Assembly (NCBI GenBank): GCA_963841635.1
Contig: CAWJDO010000002.1
Span: forward strand, 1-64,000
Reading direction: 5' to 3'
DNA from: DASWZN01 sp963841635
Lineage (GTDB): Bacteria > Acidobacteriota > Terriglobia > Bryobacterales > Bryobacteraceae
DNA: 64,000 bases
Position 1 is the stretch's first letter; every line of letters begins with the position of its first letter. The notes below the pieces were generated by a model, which was given only the letters and a program-made list of their open reading frames with translations, was not told the origin of the DNA and did no database searches. The translations under genes were made by a program, and so were the position numbers. This document shows, one piece after another, positions 34,620 through 42,876 of this stretch.

Positions 34620-34820
34620 TCAGGCCGCAGTCTCATATCTTACGACGGATGCCGGCTCCAGGGAAGAGGAACATCGGGGACATTTCTGTCCCGGCTTCGT
34701 GGTCAGCTTCTTTCCAGAGATGACGACCTGCGCCTCGACAATGTGGGTACAGATCGGGCAGTACGCCCATCCCTTCGTCTCCTTACGAACCGGCGTTGGA
34801 ATACTCAATACCGTTCTCAT
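34620..34820 (-). CDS. small zinc-ribbon hypothetical protein
   Basis: The 66-aa product begins MRTVLSIPTPVRKETKGW and has Cys pairs YCPICTH and KCPRCSS flanking VVISGKKLTTKPGQ. AGGGAG lies upstream of the ATG. It may bind zinc and nucleic acid or protein; no function can be assigned. Confidence 0.65.
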   Translation of the reverse strand: MRTVLSIPTPVRKETKGWAYCPICTHIVEAQVVISGKKLTTKPGQKCPRCSSSLEPASVVRYETAA

Positions 34821-35301
34821 CGCCAGACTCCCTTCACTCGTACAGACGAGCAATCGGCTCGCCAGGATGTAACAATTCGTAAAAAAATGGGAGAGCTCTT
34901 TAGACCACGCCGCATGGGGCAGGCGTCCACGCCTGCAGGCGGCTCTCCGGAGGAACTTGCGAAATTGAGCCGACAGACTGAAGACTCCGCTGAAAAACGG
35001 TGACTGGCTCCGCCGTCCCATGCGACATGCCCGCCTGGTCAACGGGATAAGCCTCGAGCGCGCGTGGCGAGCGGTGCCTCTCGCCGCTTTTCGGCCCTTT
35101 CACCTCTCGCCGCGGACCCGACGACCTGAATACGCAAGTCCCTCTCCAGACCCGCCTGCCGGGAGGAGCCCGCGACGACCCGTTGCGACCTCGCTCGGGG
35201 CCAAGGGACTGGTACGTCGCCGAGCGAAGTACCACTGCCGCCCCGCCGCGCCCTTGCTACTCACCTGAGGCGAGGGTAAAGTTGGAGTGCGTGTATCGTC
35301 T
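34821..35301. other. 480-bp intergenic stretch with repeat remnants
   Basis: No gene with coding character was found. It contains TGGGGCAGGCGTCCACGC with CTGCAG (34915-34938), an imperfect palindrome also found at 58715-58738, and GC-rich sequence resembling degraded repeats. The promoter of the JAMM gene must lie at its right end. Confidence 0.6.
34915..34938. repeat. interspersed palindromic 24-bp repeat, family B, copy 1
   Basis: TGGGGCAGGCGTCCACGC then CTGCAG, identical to 58715-58738. The core GCAGGCGTCCACGCCTGC can form a hairpin. Confidence 0.8.
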
Positions 35302-36561
35302 ATGGCGACCGAGAATGTGGGTAGCGAGTTTCGTTCCTGGGGCGTGGAGGGCCACGCCATCGAGATCGAGTATGCCGTTGCTGCGCTCGAAGAGGTTTGC
35401 GCTCATGCCGTAGACGGTCTGTTCCGTTTCCGGCACGGCGGGATGGAAGTGGGCGGAGTGCTGTTCGGCACGGCCGACGGCGACCGGATCCGAGTCCTCA
35501 CCTACCGCCCGCTGGAGTGCGAGCATGCCTTCGGACCGCGGTTCGTCCTTTCGGAGCGCGACCGCGCCGCGCTGAAAGAACTGCTCTACGCGCCTCGGCG
35601 GGAGCGCGACTTGCGCGGACTGGAGCCGGTCGGCTGGTACCATTCCCACACCCGGAGCGGCGTGGAGCTTTCTCCCCGCGATCTCGAGATCTACGATTCG
35701 TACTTTCCGCAACGATGGCAGGTAGCCCTGGTCGTCAGGCCCGATCACTACGGCCCTGCCCGCGCCGGCTTTTTCTTCCGCGAGCGGACCGGCGCGGTCC
35801 AGGCGGACTGCAGTTACGAGGAATTCACCAGCGAGGCCCGCCGCCACGGGCTGGCGCCCGATCCGGGCGTCGAAGCTCAGGCGCCCGCGACGCCCGCCGC
35901 GCCGGCTCCTCCCGAACGGCAGCCGCGCAGGACGCCGGCTCCGCCTGAGCCTGTCCCCGTCCCGGTCGTGGCGCCGGCGGCAGTCCCGGAACGCGAAGCG
36001 GAGGCGGAGGCGCAGCCCCTGGAAGTTCCGAGCTTTGCGCGGGCCCAGCCGTGGCGCGCAAAGAAGTGGGCGTGGGCGCTGCTCGCCCTGGCGCTCGTCT
36101 CGGCCGCTGCATTTGGCGCCGTCCAGTACTACATACAGTCCGCGCCCCAGCCATCGCTGGCCTTGTGGGTGGCGGACGTGGGCGGCCAGCTGCTCATCGA
36201 GTGGGACCGCGGCGCCCGGCCGATCCGTGAAGCCGCGAGCGCGACGCTCGAAATCCAGGACGGAAGTCAACGCGTCACCAGAACGCTGGACCGGGAAATG
36301 CTCCGCGAGGGCAGCATCGATTACCAGCGCCTCGCCGATGTGGTGGACGTCCGCCTGCGAATCAAGGCGCGCGGCCGCGACGTGGAGCAGTGGATTGAGT
36401 TCATCGGCCAGCCGGTCGCGCGACCGCCCGGAGCCGAGGACCCCTCGGCGGCCCACCAGCGGGACCTGCTCAAGGCCGAGGTGGAGGCGCTGACGGTGCA
36501 ACTGGGGGCCAAAGACGAGCAGATCCGTAAGCTCCGTAACCGCCTGGCGGCCGACCGGTAG
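35302..36561 (+). CDS. JAMM/MPN-domain protein with transmembrane helix and coiled coil
   Basis: The ~419-aa product (ATG 35302; GTG 35287 is possible) has an N-terminal JAB/MPN domain (about 15-185). It contains the full JAMM metalloprotease signature: Glu in GGMEVGGVLFG and HSHTRSGVELSPRD (HxHx7Sx2D). A Pro/Ala-rich linker (about 190-255), one membrane helix (about 263-285, WALLALALVSAAAFGAV), a beta-rich extracytoplasmic domain and a C-terminal coiled coil (about 385-419) follow. JAMM enzymes remove isopeptide-linked or C-terminal peptides. A membrane-tethered cytoplasmic JAMM domain is unusual; no ubiquitin-like or E1/E2 gene is nearby. Confidence 0.8.
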   Translation: MATENVGSEFRSWGVEGHAIEIEYAVAALEEVCAHAVDGLFRFRHGGMEVGGVLFGTADGDRIRVLTYRPLECEHAFGPRFVLSERDRAALKELLYAPRRERDLRGLEPVGWYHSHTRSGVELSPRDLEIYDSYFPQRWQVALVVRPDHYGPARAGFFFRERTGAVQADCSYEEFTSEARRHGLAPDPGVEAQAPATPAAPAPPERQPRRTPAPPEPVPVPVVAPAAVPEREAEAEAQPLEVPSFARAQPWRAKKWAWALLALALVSAAAFGAVQYYIQSAPQPSLALWVADVGGQLLIEWDRGARPIREAASATLEIQDGSQRVTRTLDREMLREGSIDYQRLADVVDVRLRIKARGRDVEQWIEFIGQPVARPPGAEDPSAAHQRDLLKAEVEALTVQLGAKDEQIRKLRNRLAADR

Positions 36562-36631
36562 GCCGGCCAGCCGGCAGCCGCCCCTCGCCGGCAAGGTAAC
36601 CAAATTCCCGGCGCTACAATCAAACAGTCAG

Positions 36632-37423
36632 ATGGTTCGAACCCTGATCGTACTTCTGTTGGCAGCGGCCGCGGCGCTTGGAGCGGACTTTCGCCTGTAC
36701 CTGACGGACGGCAACTATCACCTCGTTCGCGAGTACAAGGTCGAGGGCGACCGCGTGCGCTTCTACAGCGTCGAGCGCAGTGATTGGGAGGAGGTCCCAG
36801 TCAGTCTGGTGGACCTCAAACGTACCGAAACGGAGAGGCAGGAGCGCCAGGAAAAACTCCAAAAGGAGGCGGCCGAAATCGCGGCGGAGGACAAGTTCGA
36901 GCGCCAGCAACGCGAGGAGGTGGAGCGCGTCCCGGTCGGCGCCGGAGTTTATTTCCTCGAGGGCAAGCAGGTCAAGACGCTGAAGCAGGCCGAGTCCAAA
37001 GCTGTCAACAAAAAGAGCCGGGCAATTCTGAAGCGCCTGGCCCCGATTCCCGTGGTTTCGGGCAAGACCACCGTGGAGCTCGAAGGGGAGCACTCGGCCA
37101 GCGTCATGACCTCCGCGCGCCCGGAGTTCTACTTCCGCCTCGATCACGACGAGAACTTCGGCATCGTCAGGATGATGCCCAAGAAGGGCGTACGCATAGT
37201 GCAGGAGTGGGACGTGCAGCCGGTGACCAACGAAGTCATCGAAAAGGAAGTGGACATCCCGATTTTCCGCAAGCAGGTGGACGACGGCCTGTACCAGATC
37301 TGGCCGCAGCAGCCGCTCGAGCCCGGCGAATACGCTGTCATCGAATACACCGCCGGCGAGCGAAACGTCCAGACTTGGGACTTCGCTTACCAGCCGGCAC
37401 CCGCCACCCCGCATCCGATGTAA
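36632..37423 (+). CDS. secreted hypothetical protein
   Basis: The 263-aa product has a signal peptide (about 1-18), then DFRLYLTDGNYHLVREYKVE, a charged coiled-coil stretch (about 65-105, rich in Glu, Lys and Arg), and a C-terminal domain ending EPGEYAVIEYTAGERNVQTW. The end suggests a beta-sandwich. No enzymatic motif is seen. It follows the JAMM gene by 70 bp on the same strand and could be part of the same unit. Confidence 0.75.
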   Translation: MVRTLIVLLLAAAAALGADFRLYLTDGNYHLVREYKVEGDRVRFYSVERSDWEEVPVSLVDLKRTETERQERQEKLQKEAAEIAAEDKFERQQREEVERVPVGAGVYFLEGKQVKTLKQAESKAVNKKSRAILKRLAPIPVVSGKTTVELEGEHSASVMTSARPEFYFRLDHDENFGIVRMMPKKGVRIVQEWDVQPVTNEVIEKEVDIPIFRKQVDDGLYQIWPQQPLEPGEYAVIEYTAGERNVQTWDFAYQPAPATPHPM

Positions 37424-37501
37424 CCTGAGTAGTGCTTGGCGTCGTCCAGGCCAGGCAGCGGGACGGTGGTCCTGCACCGCGGTTTTCGTTTAGGGGGTGC
37501 G

Positions 37502-38119
37502 ATGGCCGACGTTGTCGATTACTACGAAATGATGCAGATCAGCCCCAATGCGGAGCTGGCCACCATCCAGCGCGTATACCGGTTGCTGGCCGCGCGCTAC
37601 CATCCCGATAACCCCGAAACCGGAAACACCGACCAGTTCGTTCAATTGCAGAAAGCCTACGCGGTGTTATCCGAACCGGAGGCCAGGGCGCAGTACGACT
37701 CGCAGCTCTCGCAGCAGAGCGGGGGACCGATGCCGGTTTTCGAAATGAAGGAATTCGTGGTTGGCATCGACGCGGAGATGAACCGCCGGCTGGGGGTGCT
37801 GTGCCTGCTCTATAACCGCCGCAAGTCCGATCCTGAAAATCCCAGCCTTTCGATCATGGATATGGAAGCCAAGATGGCGCTCCCGAGGGAATACCTGGAA
37901 TTCACGATCTGGTACCTGAAGGAGAAGGAGCTGGTGCGTCGCGATGAGAACACCAGCGAGATCCTGATCAGCGCCAAGGGGATCGATTTCGCCGAGCAGA
38001 ATCTGCCGTCCAGCCGGATCGTCTACAAGCTTCTGAAGTCGGGTAGCGGGGGCGGGGGGGGCACCGCCGACCAGGACGAGCCGAAAGCCAAGATGGAAAC
38101 GGACTCAGATCCGTTCTGA
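37502..38119 (+). CDS. DnaJ-domain protein with C-terminal winged-helix-like region
   Basis: The 205-aa product starts at the ATG at 37502 after GGGGGTGCG. The J domain spans about 5-70 with YYEMMQISPNAELATIQRVY, the HPD motif in RYHPDNPETG and YAVLSEPEARAQYD. The rest (about 85-185) looks like a winged helix and has no Cys-rich zinc domain, so it is a specialised J protein that would recruit DnaK to a specific client. It is third in line after the JAMM and secreted genes. Confidence 0.87.
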   Translation: MADVVDYYEMMQISPNAELATIQRVYRLLAARYHPDNPETGNTDQFVQLQKAYAVLSEPEARAQYDSQLSQQSGGPMPVFEMKEFVVGIDAEMNRRLGVLCLLYNRRKSDPENPSLSIMDMEAKMALPREYLEFTIWYLKEKELVRRDENTSEILISAKGIDFAEQNLPSSRIVYKLLKSGSGGGGGTADQDEPKAKMETDSDPF

Positions 38120-38125
38120 ATCGGC

Positions 38126-38236
38126 TCAGGGCTTCGCCTTGGCGGCACGGGCACGCTGGTTGAGAATCCACGCCGCCCACTTACGAACCGTGGCCTGTCT
38201 TTGACGCTTGGTCAGTACCGTCGATGCATTCTTCAT
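38126..38236 (-). CDS. possible 36-aa basic small protein
   Basis: The frame from the ATG at 38236 reads MKNASTVLTKRQRQATVRKW and continues AAWILNQRARAAKAKP. It is strongly basic and probably helical. GGAG lies 7 bp before the ATG. It converges on the DnaJ gene with 6 bp between the stops. Possibly a nucleic-acid- or membrane-binding peptide; evidence is limited to the ribosome site and composition. Confidence 0.45.
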   Translation of the reverse strand: MKNASTVLTKRQRQATVRKWAAWILNQRARAAKAKP

Positions 38237-38339
38237 ATGTCCGCTCCGAGTACAAACTAAAAAGCCGTTAGCCAAGATCCTAATACGAAGAATTGCGGGT
38301 GTCAAGCTCCTAAATCTGTTGCCGCAACGAGCCTGGACC

Positions 38340-38438
38340 GTGGCGCAGACTCTTAGTCTGCAGCGTCGAGACTCTTCTCGACGCAGAAACCGGCCTCGAC
38401 ACGAGTGTCGAGGCGGCAGGCAGGAGTGCCTGCGCCAC
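38340..38438. repeat. multi-hairpin structured repeat
   Basis: An outer pair GTGGCGCA (38340-38347) and TGCGCCAC (38431-38438) encloses further hairpins: AGACT-CTT-AGTCT, CGTCGAGA-CTCT-TCTCGACG, CCTCGACAC-GA-GTGTCGAGG and GGCA-GGAG-TGCC. The whole can fold as a clover-like branched structure. It lies between two genes and encodes no protein. Confidence 0.75.
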
Positions 38439-38463
38439 CAAAGCTACCCGCCGGGGTCTTGCT

Positions 38464-39033
38464 TTATCGCCTATGCCCAGAGGTCGGGCGCGCCTTCTCG
38501 CCGGCCCGGGCGCAGACGGCGTACAGGTATGTTCCGACCACCGCCTGCCATGTGGCGAACGAGCACAGAAGCAGGAGAGGTTCCCGCGGGTCCGGCCCTT
38601 TGCCGAAATTCGGAAGGAACGCCGTGAACCAGAACACAAAAGGAACGGCCGCAACCGCCCCAACGCCGGCCACTCGAAGCAAGCGCTGCAGAGAAAGCAG
38701 GCGCGGGCGCACGAAGCCGAACGCAAAAGCCAGCCCGGCCCCGCCCACAGAACCGCCCAGGCACATACAGAGCCACGGCAAGATCGCCGCTGTCACGTTT
38801 GCGGTGAACTGTGCCGCGAAGTAGACCGGGACACTCAGCGCCACCGACAGAATCGCCTTAGGGCTCCGGAGAAAGAGGAGCGCGGACAGGACTGCGAACG
38901 GAAGAGGAAAAAGCAGACCTACGAACGGGTGCCCCGGCAATAGACGAAGCGACAGGGCACCGCACAGCGCAAACGCAGCCGCAACGCTGGTGTACTCCAC
39001 AAGCCTCAAAAACCACTGTTCTTCACGACTCAT
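38464..39033 (-). CDS. polytopic membrane protein of unknown function
   Basis: The 189-aa product (ATG 39033, MSREEQWFLRLVEYTS) has about six hydrophobic segments, including AAAFALCGALSLRLL, VGLLFPLPFAVLSALLFL and GVGAVAAVPFVFWFTAFL. No family motif is recognised. It is divergent from the beta-mannosidase gene, with 68 bp between starts that must hold both promoters. Confidence 0.65.
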   Translation of the reverse strand: MSREEQWFLRLVEYTSVAAAFALCGALSLRLLPGHPFVGLLFPLPFAVLSALLFLRSPKAILSVALSVPVYFAAQFTANVTAAILPWLCMCLGGSVGGAGLAFAFGFVRPRLLSLQRLLRVAGVGAVAAVPFVFWFTAFLPNFGKGPDPREPLLLLCSFATWQAVVGTYLYAVCARAGEKARPTSGHRR

Positions 39034-39101
39034 GCTGACCGTCTTCTCCCGCCTATGGTAGCCCAATGGCAGGTATGCGAAGATCGTTCGAGGCGAGACT
39101 C

Positions 39102-41687
39102 ATGACGAAACGAACGGCTCTTCTAGTTGTGGCGGTGATTGGCGCGGCGACATGTTACGGTCAGCCGATGGGGAAGCAAACCGTCCTACTTAACTCCGGC
39201 TGGGAATTCCGGCAGCGCGGCGGGGGCTCCGCCGAATGGCATCCCGCGCAGGTGCCCGGTTGCGTGCACCTCGATCTGCTGCGGAACAAGCTCATCCCGG
39301 ATCCCTTCTACCGCGACAATGAGGCCAAGCTGCAATGGATCGAGAATGCCGATTGGGAATACCGCGGCACGATCCAGGCCAGCGACGAGCTGCTCAAGCA
39401 TCGTCACATCGAGCTGGTGTTCGAGGGCCTCGACACTTACTCGGACGTGTCTCTCAACAGCACGCCCGTGCTGACGGCAGATAACATGTTCCGCGAGTGG
39501 CGGGTGGACGTGAAGCCACACCTGAAGGCGGGCGCCAATGAGCTCGTGATCTCTTTCCCGTCGCCGATCAAGGCCGCCGCCAAAGTGGCCGCCACCGATA
39601 AGTGGCGCGAGAAGACACACACCGAGGAGAAGACTTACATCCGCAAGGCCGCCTACGAGTATGGCTGGGACTGGGGACCGCGCTTCGTGACCAGCGGCAT
39701 CTGGCGCCCGGTGAAACTCGAGGCCTGGGATGACGCACGGATCTCCGACTTTCACATCCGCCAGCGCGACGTGACGGCCGAGGTGGCGCACGTGGTCGCC
39801 GAGGTCGAGGTCATGGCGGCGGGCGACATGCGCGCCGTGGTGTTGCTGGATTTTGCGCACGCCCGCTGGAAGAAGCAGCAGACGCACATCGCGCAACTCC
39901 ACGCCGGAGTGAACCACATCGACCTGCCGATCGAGATCGTGGGACCGGACCTGTGGTATCCGGCGGGCTACGGCGGGCAGCCGATCTATGAGTTCCGCGC
40001 ACGCCTCGTGACCGGCCCGGAAGCCTCCGCTCCGTTGACGCCAGCACCGTCGGAGAGGGTCCGCAGCCTCGATGAAGCCGCCGTTGACGAAGCCCTCGCC
40101 CACACCGGCTTGCGCTCGGTTGTGCTGCGCCGCGACCTGGACAAATGGGGCCGATCCTTCGAATTCGTGATCAACGGCATCCCCGTCTTCGGCAAGGGCG
40201 CGGACGTGATCCCGTTCGACAGTTTCCCGACGCGCGTCACCGCCGAGCAGTATCGCCAGGTGCTGCAATCGGCCGTGGATGCCAACATGAACATGATCCG
40301 CCACTGGGGCGGCGGCTATTACGAGACCGACGAGTTCTACGCTATGTGCGATCGGCTCGGCATCATGATCTGGCAGGATTTCATGTTCGGCAACGACTGG
40401 CAGCCGGGCACCTATATTTTCAAGCAGAGCATCGCCGCGGAGGCGGAGGACCAGGTGCGGCGCCTGCGCAATCATCCCAGCATCGTGATCTGGTGCGGCA
40501 ATAACGAAACCGAGGCCGCCTTCGCCTGGCGCGGCGGCACCAAGCAGCCCGTCGATGTGAGCCGGCGCATGTGGGAGGACTACCTCACGGTGTTCAGCGG
40601 GATCCTGCCCCGCGTCGTCGAGCGGCTCACGCCGGAGACTCCTTATTGGCCCAGTTCGCCCAGCGCCGACTACGAGGAGGTTTCGGACGCCTACCAGACC
40701 GGCGACATGCATGACTGGAGCGTGTGGCACGGACGCGTGCCTTTCCGCGATTACGAAAAGCACAACCCGCGTTTCATGACCGAGTACGGCTTCCAGTCGT
40801 TCCCCGAGATGCGCACCGTCGAGTCGTTCACCGTCCCGGAGGATCGCACCGGAATCACCACACCCGTAATGCTGGCGCACCAGAAGAACACGGCGGGCAA
40901 CGCCATCATCCACCAGTACCTGCTGCGGGAATATCCCGAGCCGCGCGATTTCGCGGCATTCCTGTATGCCAGCCAGGTCCTGCAGGCGGAGGGCATCAAG
41001 GTGGGCGCGGAGCACCTGCGCCGCAATCGCCCGCGAACCATGGGCTCCATTTACTGGCAACTGAACGACTGCTGGCCGGTGGCCTCGTGGTCGAGCCTCG
41101 ATTACTACGGCCGCTGGAAGGCGCTCCAGTATTACGCCCGCCGGTTCTACAACGACTTACTCGTTTCGCCCCACGAGGAGAATGGCGGGGTGGCGGTCTA
41201 CGTGGTATCCGACCGCACCGCACCAGCCAAGGCCGAGCTCCGCGTCCGGATCATGAGCGTGGACGGCGCAACTCTCAGCGACAAGTCGCAGAGCATACAG
41301 GTGGCGGCGCTTTCGAGCAATATCTACCTGCAGTTCCCGTTCCCCAAGGACGCCGATCCGAACCGCAGCTTCGTCGCGGCGGACCTGATTGTCGGCGGCA
41401 AGACGGTGTCGAGCAACTTGCTGTTCATGGCGCCCACGAAGGACGTGAAGCTGCCGCAGGCCCAGATCAAGAGCGAGCTGGACGGGACCCGGCTGCGGCT
41501 TTCCTCGCCCGTGCTGGCGCGCAGCGTGTGGGTGTCCTTCGGCTCGCTCGAAGCGACACCGTCGGACAACTACTTCGATCTTCTGCCCGGCCAGCCGGTC
41601 GAAATCACGATCGCCGGCGCCGCGAGCACGGACGACCTGCGCAAGAACCTCAAGGTCATGTCCCTGGTGGACGCGTTCGGAAGGTAG
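39102..41687 (+). CDS. secreted GH2 beta-mannosidase
   Basis: The 861-aa product starts at the ATG at 39102 (MTKRTALLVVAVIG) with a signal peptide of about 20 residues. The sugar-binding N-terminal domain, Ig-like domain and TIM barrel follow the GH2 order. The barrel shows IRHWGGGYYETDEFYAMCD, the acid/base Glu in VIWCGNNETEAAF and the nucleophile Glu in FMTEYGFQSFPEM. IYWQLNDCWPVASWSSLDYY is typical of beta-mannosidases. It releases mannose from the non-reducing end of manno-oligosaccharides and heads a four-gene co-directional cluster. Confidence 0.92.
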   Translation: MTKRTALLVVAVIGAATCYGQPMGKQTVLLNSGWEFRQRGGGSAEWHPAQVPGCVHLDLLRNKLIPDPFYRDNEAKLQWIENADWEYRGTIQASDELLKHRHIELVFEGLDTYSDVSLNSTPVLTADNMFREWRVDVKPHLKAGANELVISFPSPIKAAAKVAATDKWREKTHTEEKTYIRKAAYEYGWDWGPRFVTSGIWRPVKLEAWDDARISDFHIRQRDVTAEVAHVVAEVEVMAAGDMRAVVLLDFAHARWKKQQTHIAQLHAGVNHIDLPIEIVGPDLWYPAGYGGQPIYEFRARLVTGPEASAPLTPAPSERVRSLDEAAVDEALAHTGLRSVVLRRDLDKWGRSFEFVINGIPVFGKGADVIPFDSFPTRVTAEQYRQVLQSAVDANMNMIRHWGGGYYETDEFYAMCDRLGIMIWQDFMFGNDWQPGTYIFKQSIAAEAEDQVRRLRNHPSIVIWCGNNETEAAFAWRGGTKQPVDVSRRMWEDYLTVFSGILPRVVERLTPETPYWPSSPSADYEEVSDAYQTGDMHDWSVWHGRVPFRDYEKHNPRFMTEYGFQSFPEMRTVESFTVPEDRTGITTPVMLAHQKNTAGNAIIHQYLLREYPEPRDFAAFLYASQVLQAEGIKVGAEHLRRNRPRTMGSIYWQLNDCWPVASWSSLDYYGRWKALQYYARRFYNDLLVSPHEENGGVAVYVVSDRTAPAKAELRVRIMSVDGATLSDKSQSIQVAALSSNIYLQFPFPKDADPNRSFVAADLIVGGKTVSSNLLFMAPTKDVKLPQAQIKSELDGTRLRLSSPVLARSVWVSFGSLEATPSDNYFDLLPGQPVEITIAGAASTDDLRKNLKVMSLVDAFGR

Positions 41688-41736
41688 CCGTCAGCGGCGA
41701 CAAGCGACGAACGGGTGCCGGCGCTACACTCGCGGT

Positions 41737-42846
41737 ATGGGCGGCGATTGGTCGCGAAGGAATCTGCTGCTGGCGGGAGGGGCGGCGCTGGGGGCTCCGC
41801 CTCCACGGTTCGAATCCGCGGGCACTCCCAAGATCTGCCTTCCCACCGAGCCCGGCGATGACGAAGCCGCGGCGCGCCGCATCAAGCAACTCGGCGTGGA
41901 CCACGTCATCGGCGGCGGCGGCCCGATTCCCTGGGATGAGGACCGGCTCAAAGAGCGCATAGGCCGGCTTCGCGACCGCGGCCTCACGCTCGGCAATCTG
42001 ATGATCGGCGGGTTCCCGAACGCCATCTACGCGCGCCCCGGCCGCGACGAGGAAATCGACAAGGTGATCCGGTCGATCCGCGCCGCAGGGCGCGCCGGCC
42101 TGCCGGTGGTCGAATACAACTGGTACGCGCACCGCGCCATGGAGGGCTACTTCGAGGAGACCGGCCGCGCCGGCGCCGGCTGGACCGGCTTCGACTACGC
42201 GCGCATGAGAGGCCTGCCGCCGCTGCCCGAGGAGGGCGCCCATTCGCTCGAAGAGATGTGGGCCAACATCACCTACTTCCTGAAGGCGGTGGTACCGGTG
42301 GCCGCGGAGTCCGGCGTCCGGCTGGCGCTGCACCCGAACGATCCTCCGGCGCCCGTCAGCCGTGGCTCAGAGCAGATCATGGGGACGGTGGAAGGGTGGA
42401 AGCGGCTTGTCGGTATCGTCGACAGCCCTTCGAACGGCATCACGTTCGATTGCGGCGTCACGCGCGAGATGGGCCGCGATCCGGTCGAGGTTTGCCGCTA
42501 CTTCGGCTCTCGGGACCGCATCAATCACCTGCACTTCCGCAACGTCCGCGTGCGGAAGCCGTACGAAAGATACACCGAAGTATTCCTGGACGAAGGTGAC
42601 ATCGACATGTTCGCCGTCATGAGGGAGCTGGTCAGGCAGAAGTATCCGCGCCTGATCTTTCCCGAACATCCGCGCGGAATCGACTACGACCGCGAGCGCG
42701 CCGGCTTTCACCCGCAGTACCCGGGCGGCGGCGGCTACGCGGCCTACGCCTTCAACGTGGGTTACACGCGGGCTATGCTTCAGGCGGCCGCGCCGGCACC
42801 GAACCGCGACCGTGAGGGAGCGGCCAGCACCGAACCGCGACCGTGA
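41737..42846 (+). CDS. Tat-exported mannonate-dehydratase-like TIM-barrel protein
   Basis: The 369-aa product has a Tat signal (WSRRNLLLAGGAALG) and a xylose-isomerase/UxuA-like barrel: VEYNWYAHRAMEGYFEETGR, LALHPNDPPAPVSRG, GITFDCGVTREMG and INHLHFRNVRV. Metal ligands (His, Cys, His) are in place as in mannonate dehydratase, which converts D-mannonate to 2-keto-3-deoxygluconate. Cytoplasmic UxuA normally has no signal peptide, so the substrate may differ. The last ~17 codons are two tandem copies of repeat family A. Confidence 0.78.
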   Translation: MGGDWSRRNLLLAGGAALGAPPPRFESAGTPKICLPTEPGDDEAAARRIKQLGVDHVIGGGGPIPWDEDRLKERIGRLRDRGLTLGNLMIGGFPNAIYARPGRDEEIDKVIRSIRAAGRAGLPVVEYNWYAHRAMEGYFEETGRAGAGWTGFDYARMRGLPPLPEEGAHSLEEMWANITYFLKAVVPVAAESGVRLALHPNDPPAPVSRGSEQIMGTVEGWKRLVGIVDSPSNGITFDCGVTREMGRDPVEVCRYFGSRDRINHLHFRNVRVRKPYERYTEVFLDEGDIDMFAVMRELVRQKYPRLIFPEHPRGIDYDRERAGFHPQYPGGGGYAAYAFNVGYTRAMLQAAAPAPNRDREGAASTEPRP

Positions 42847-42854
42847 GGGAGCGG
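42796..42854. repeat. interspersed repeat family A, two tandem copies
   Basis: GCACCGAACCGCGACCGTGA then GGGAGCGG occurs at 42796 and again at 42827 (31-bp period), the reverse complement of the family found at 19429. The first copy and most of the second are translated as the C-terminus of the mannonate-dehydratase-like protein. Confidence 0.85.
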
Positions 42855-42876
42855 TCTCTTAGAGGGGGGTATCGCG

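Noticed and set aside
35257..36603. 448-aa minus-strand frame opposite the JAMM gene
   Set aside because: It is an antisense high-GC artefact; the plus strand carries the complete JAMM motif.
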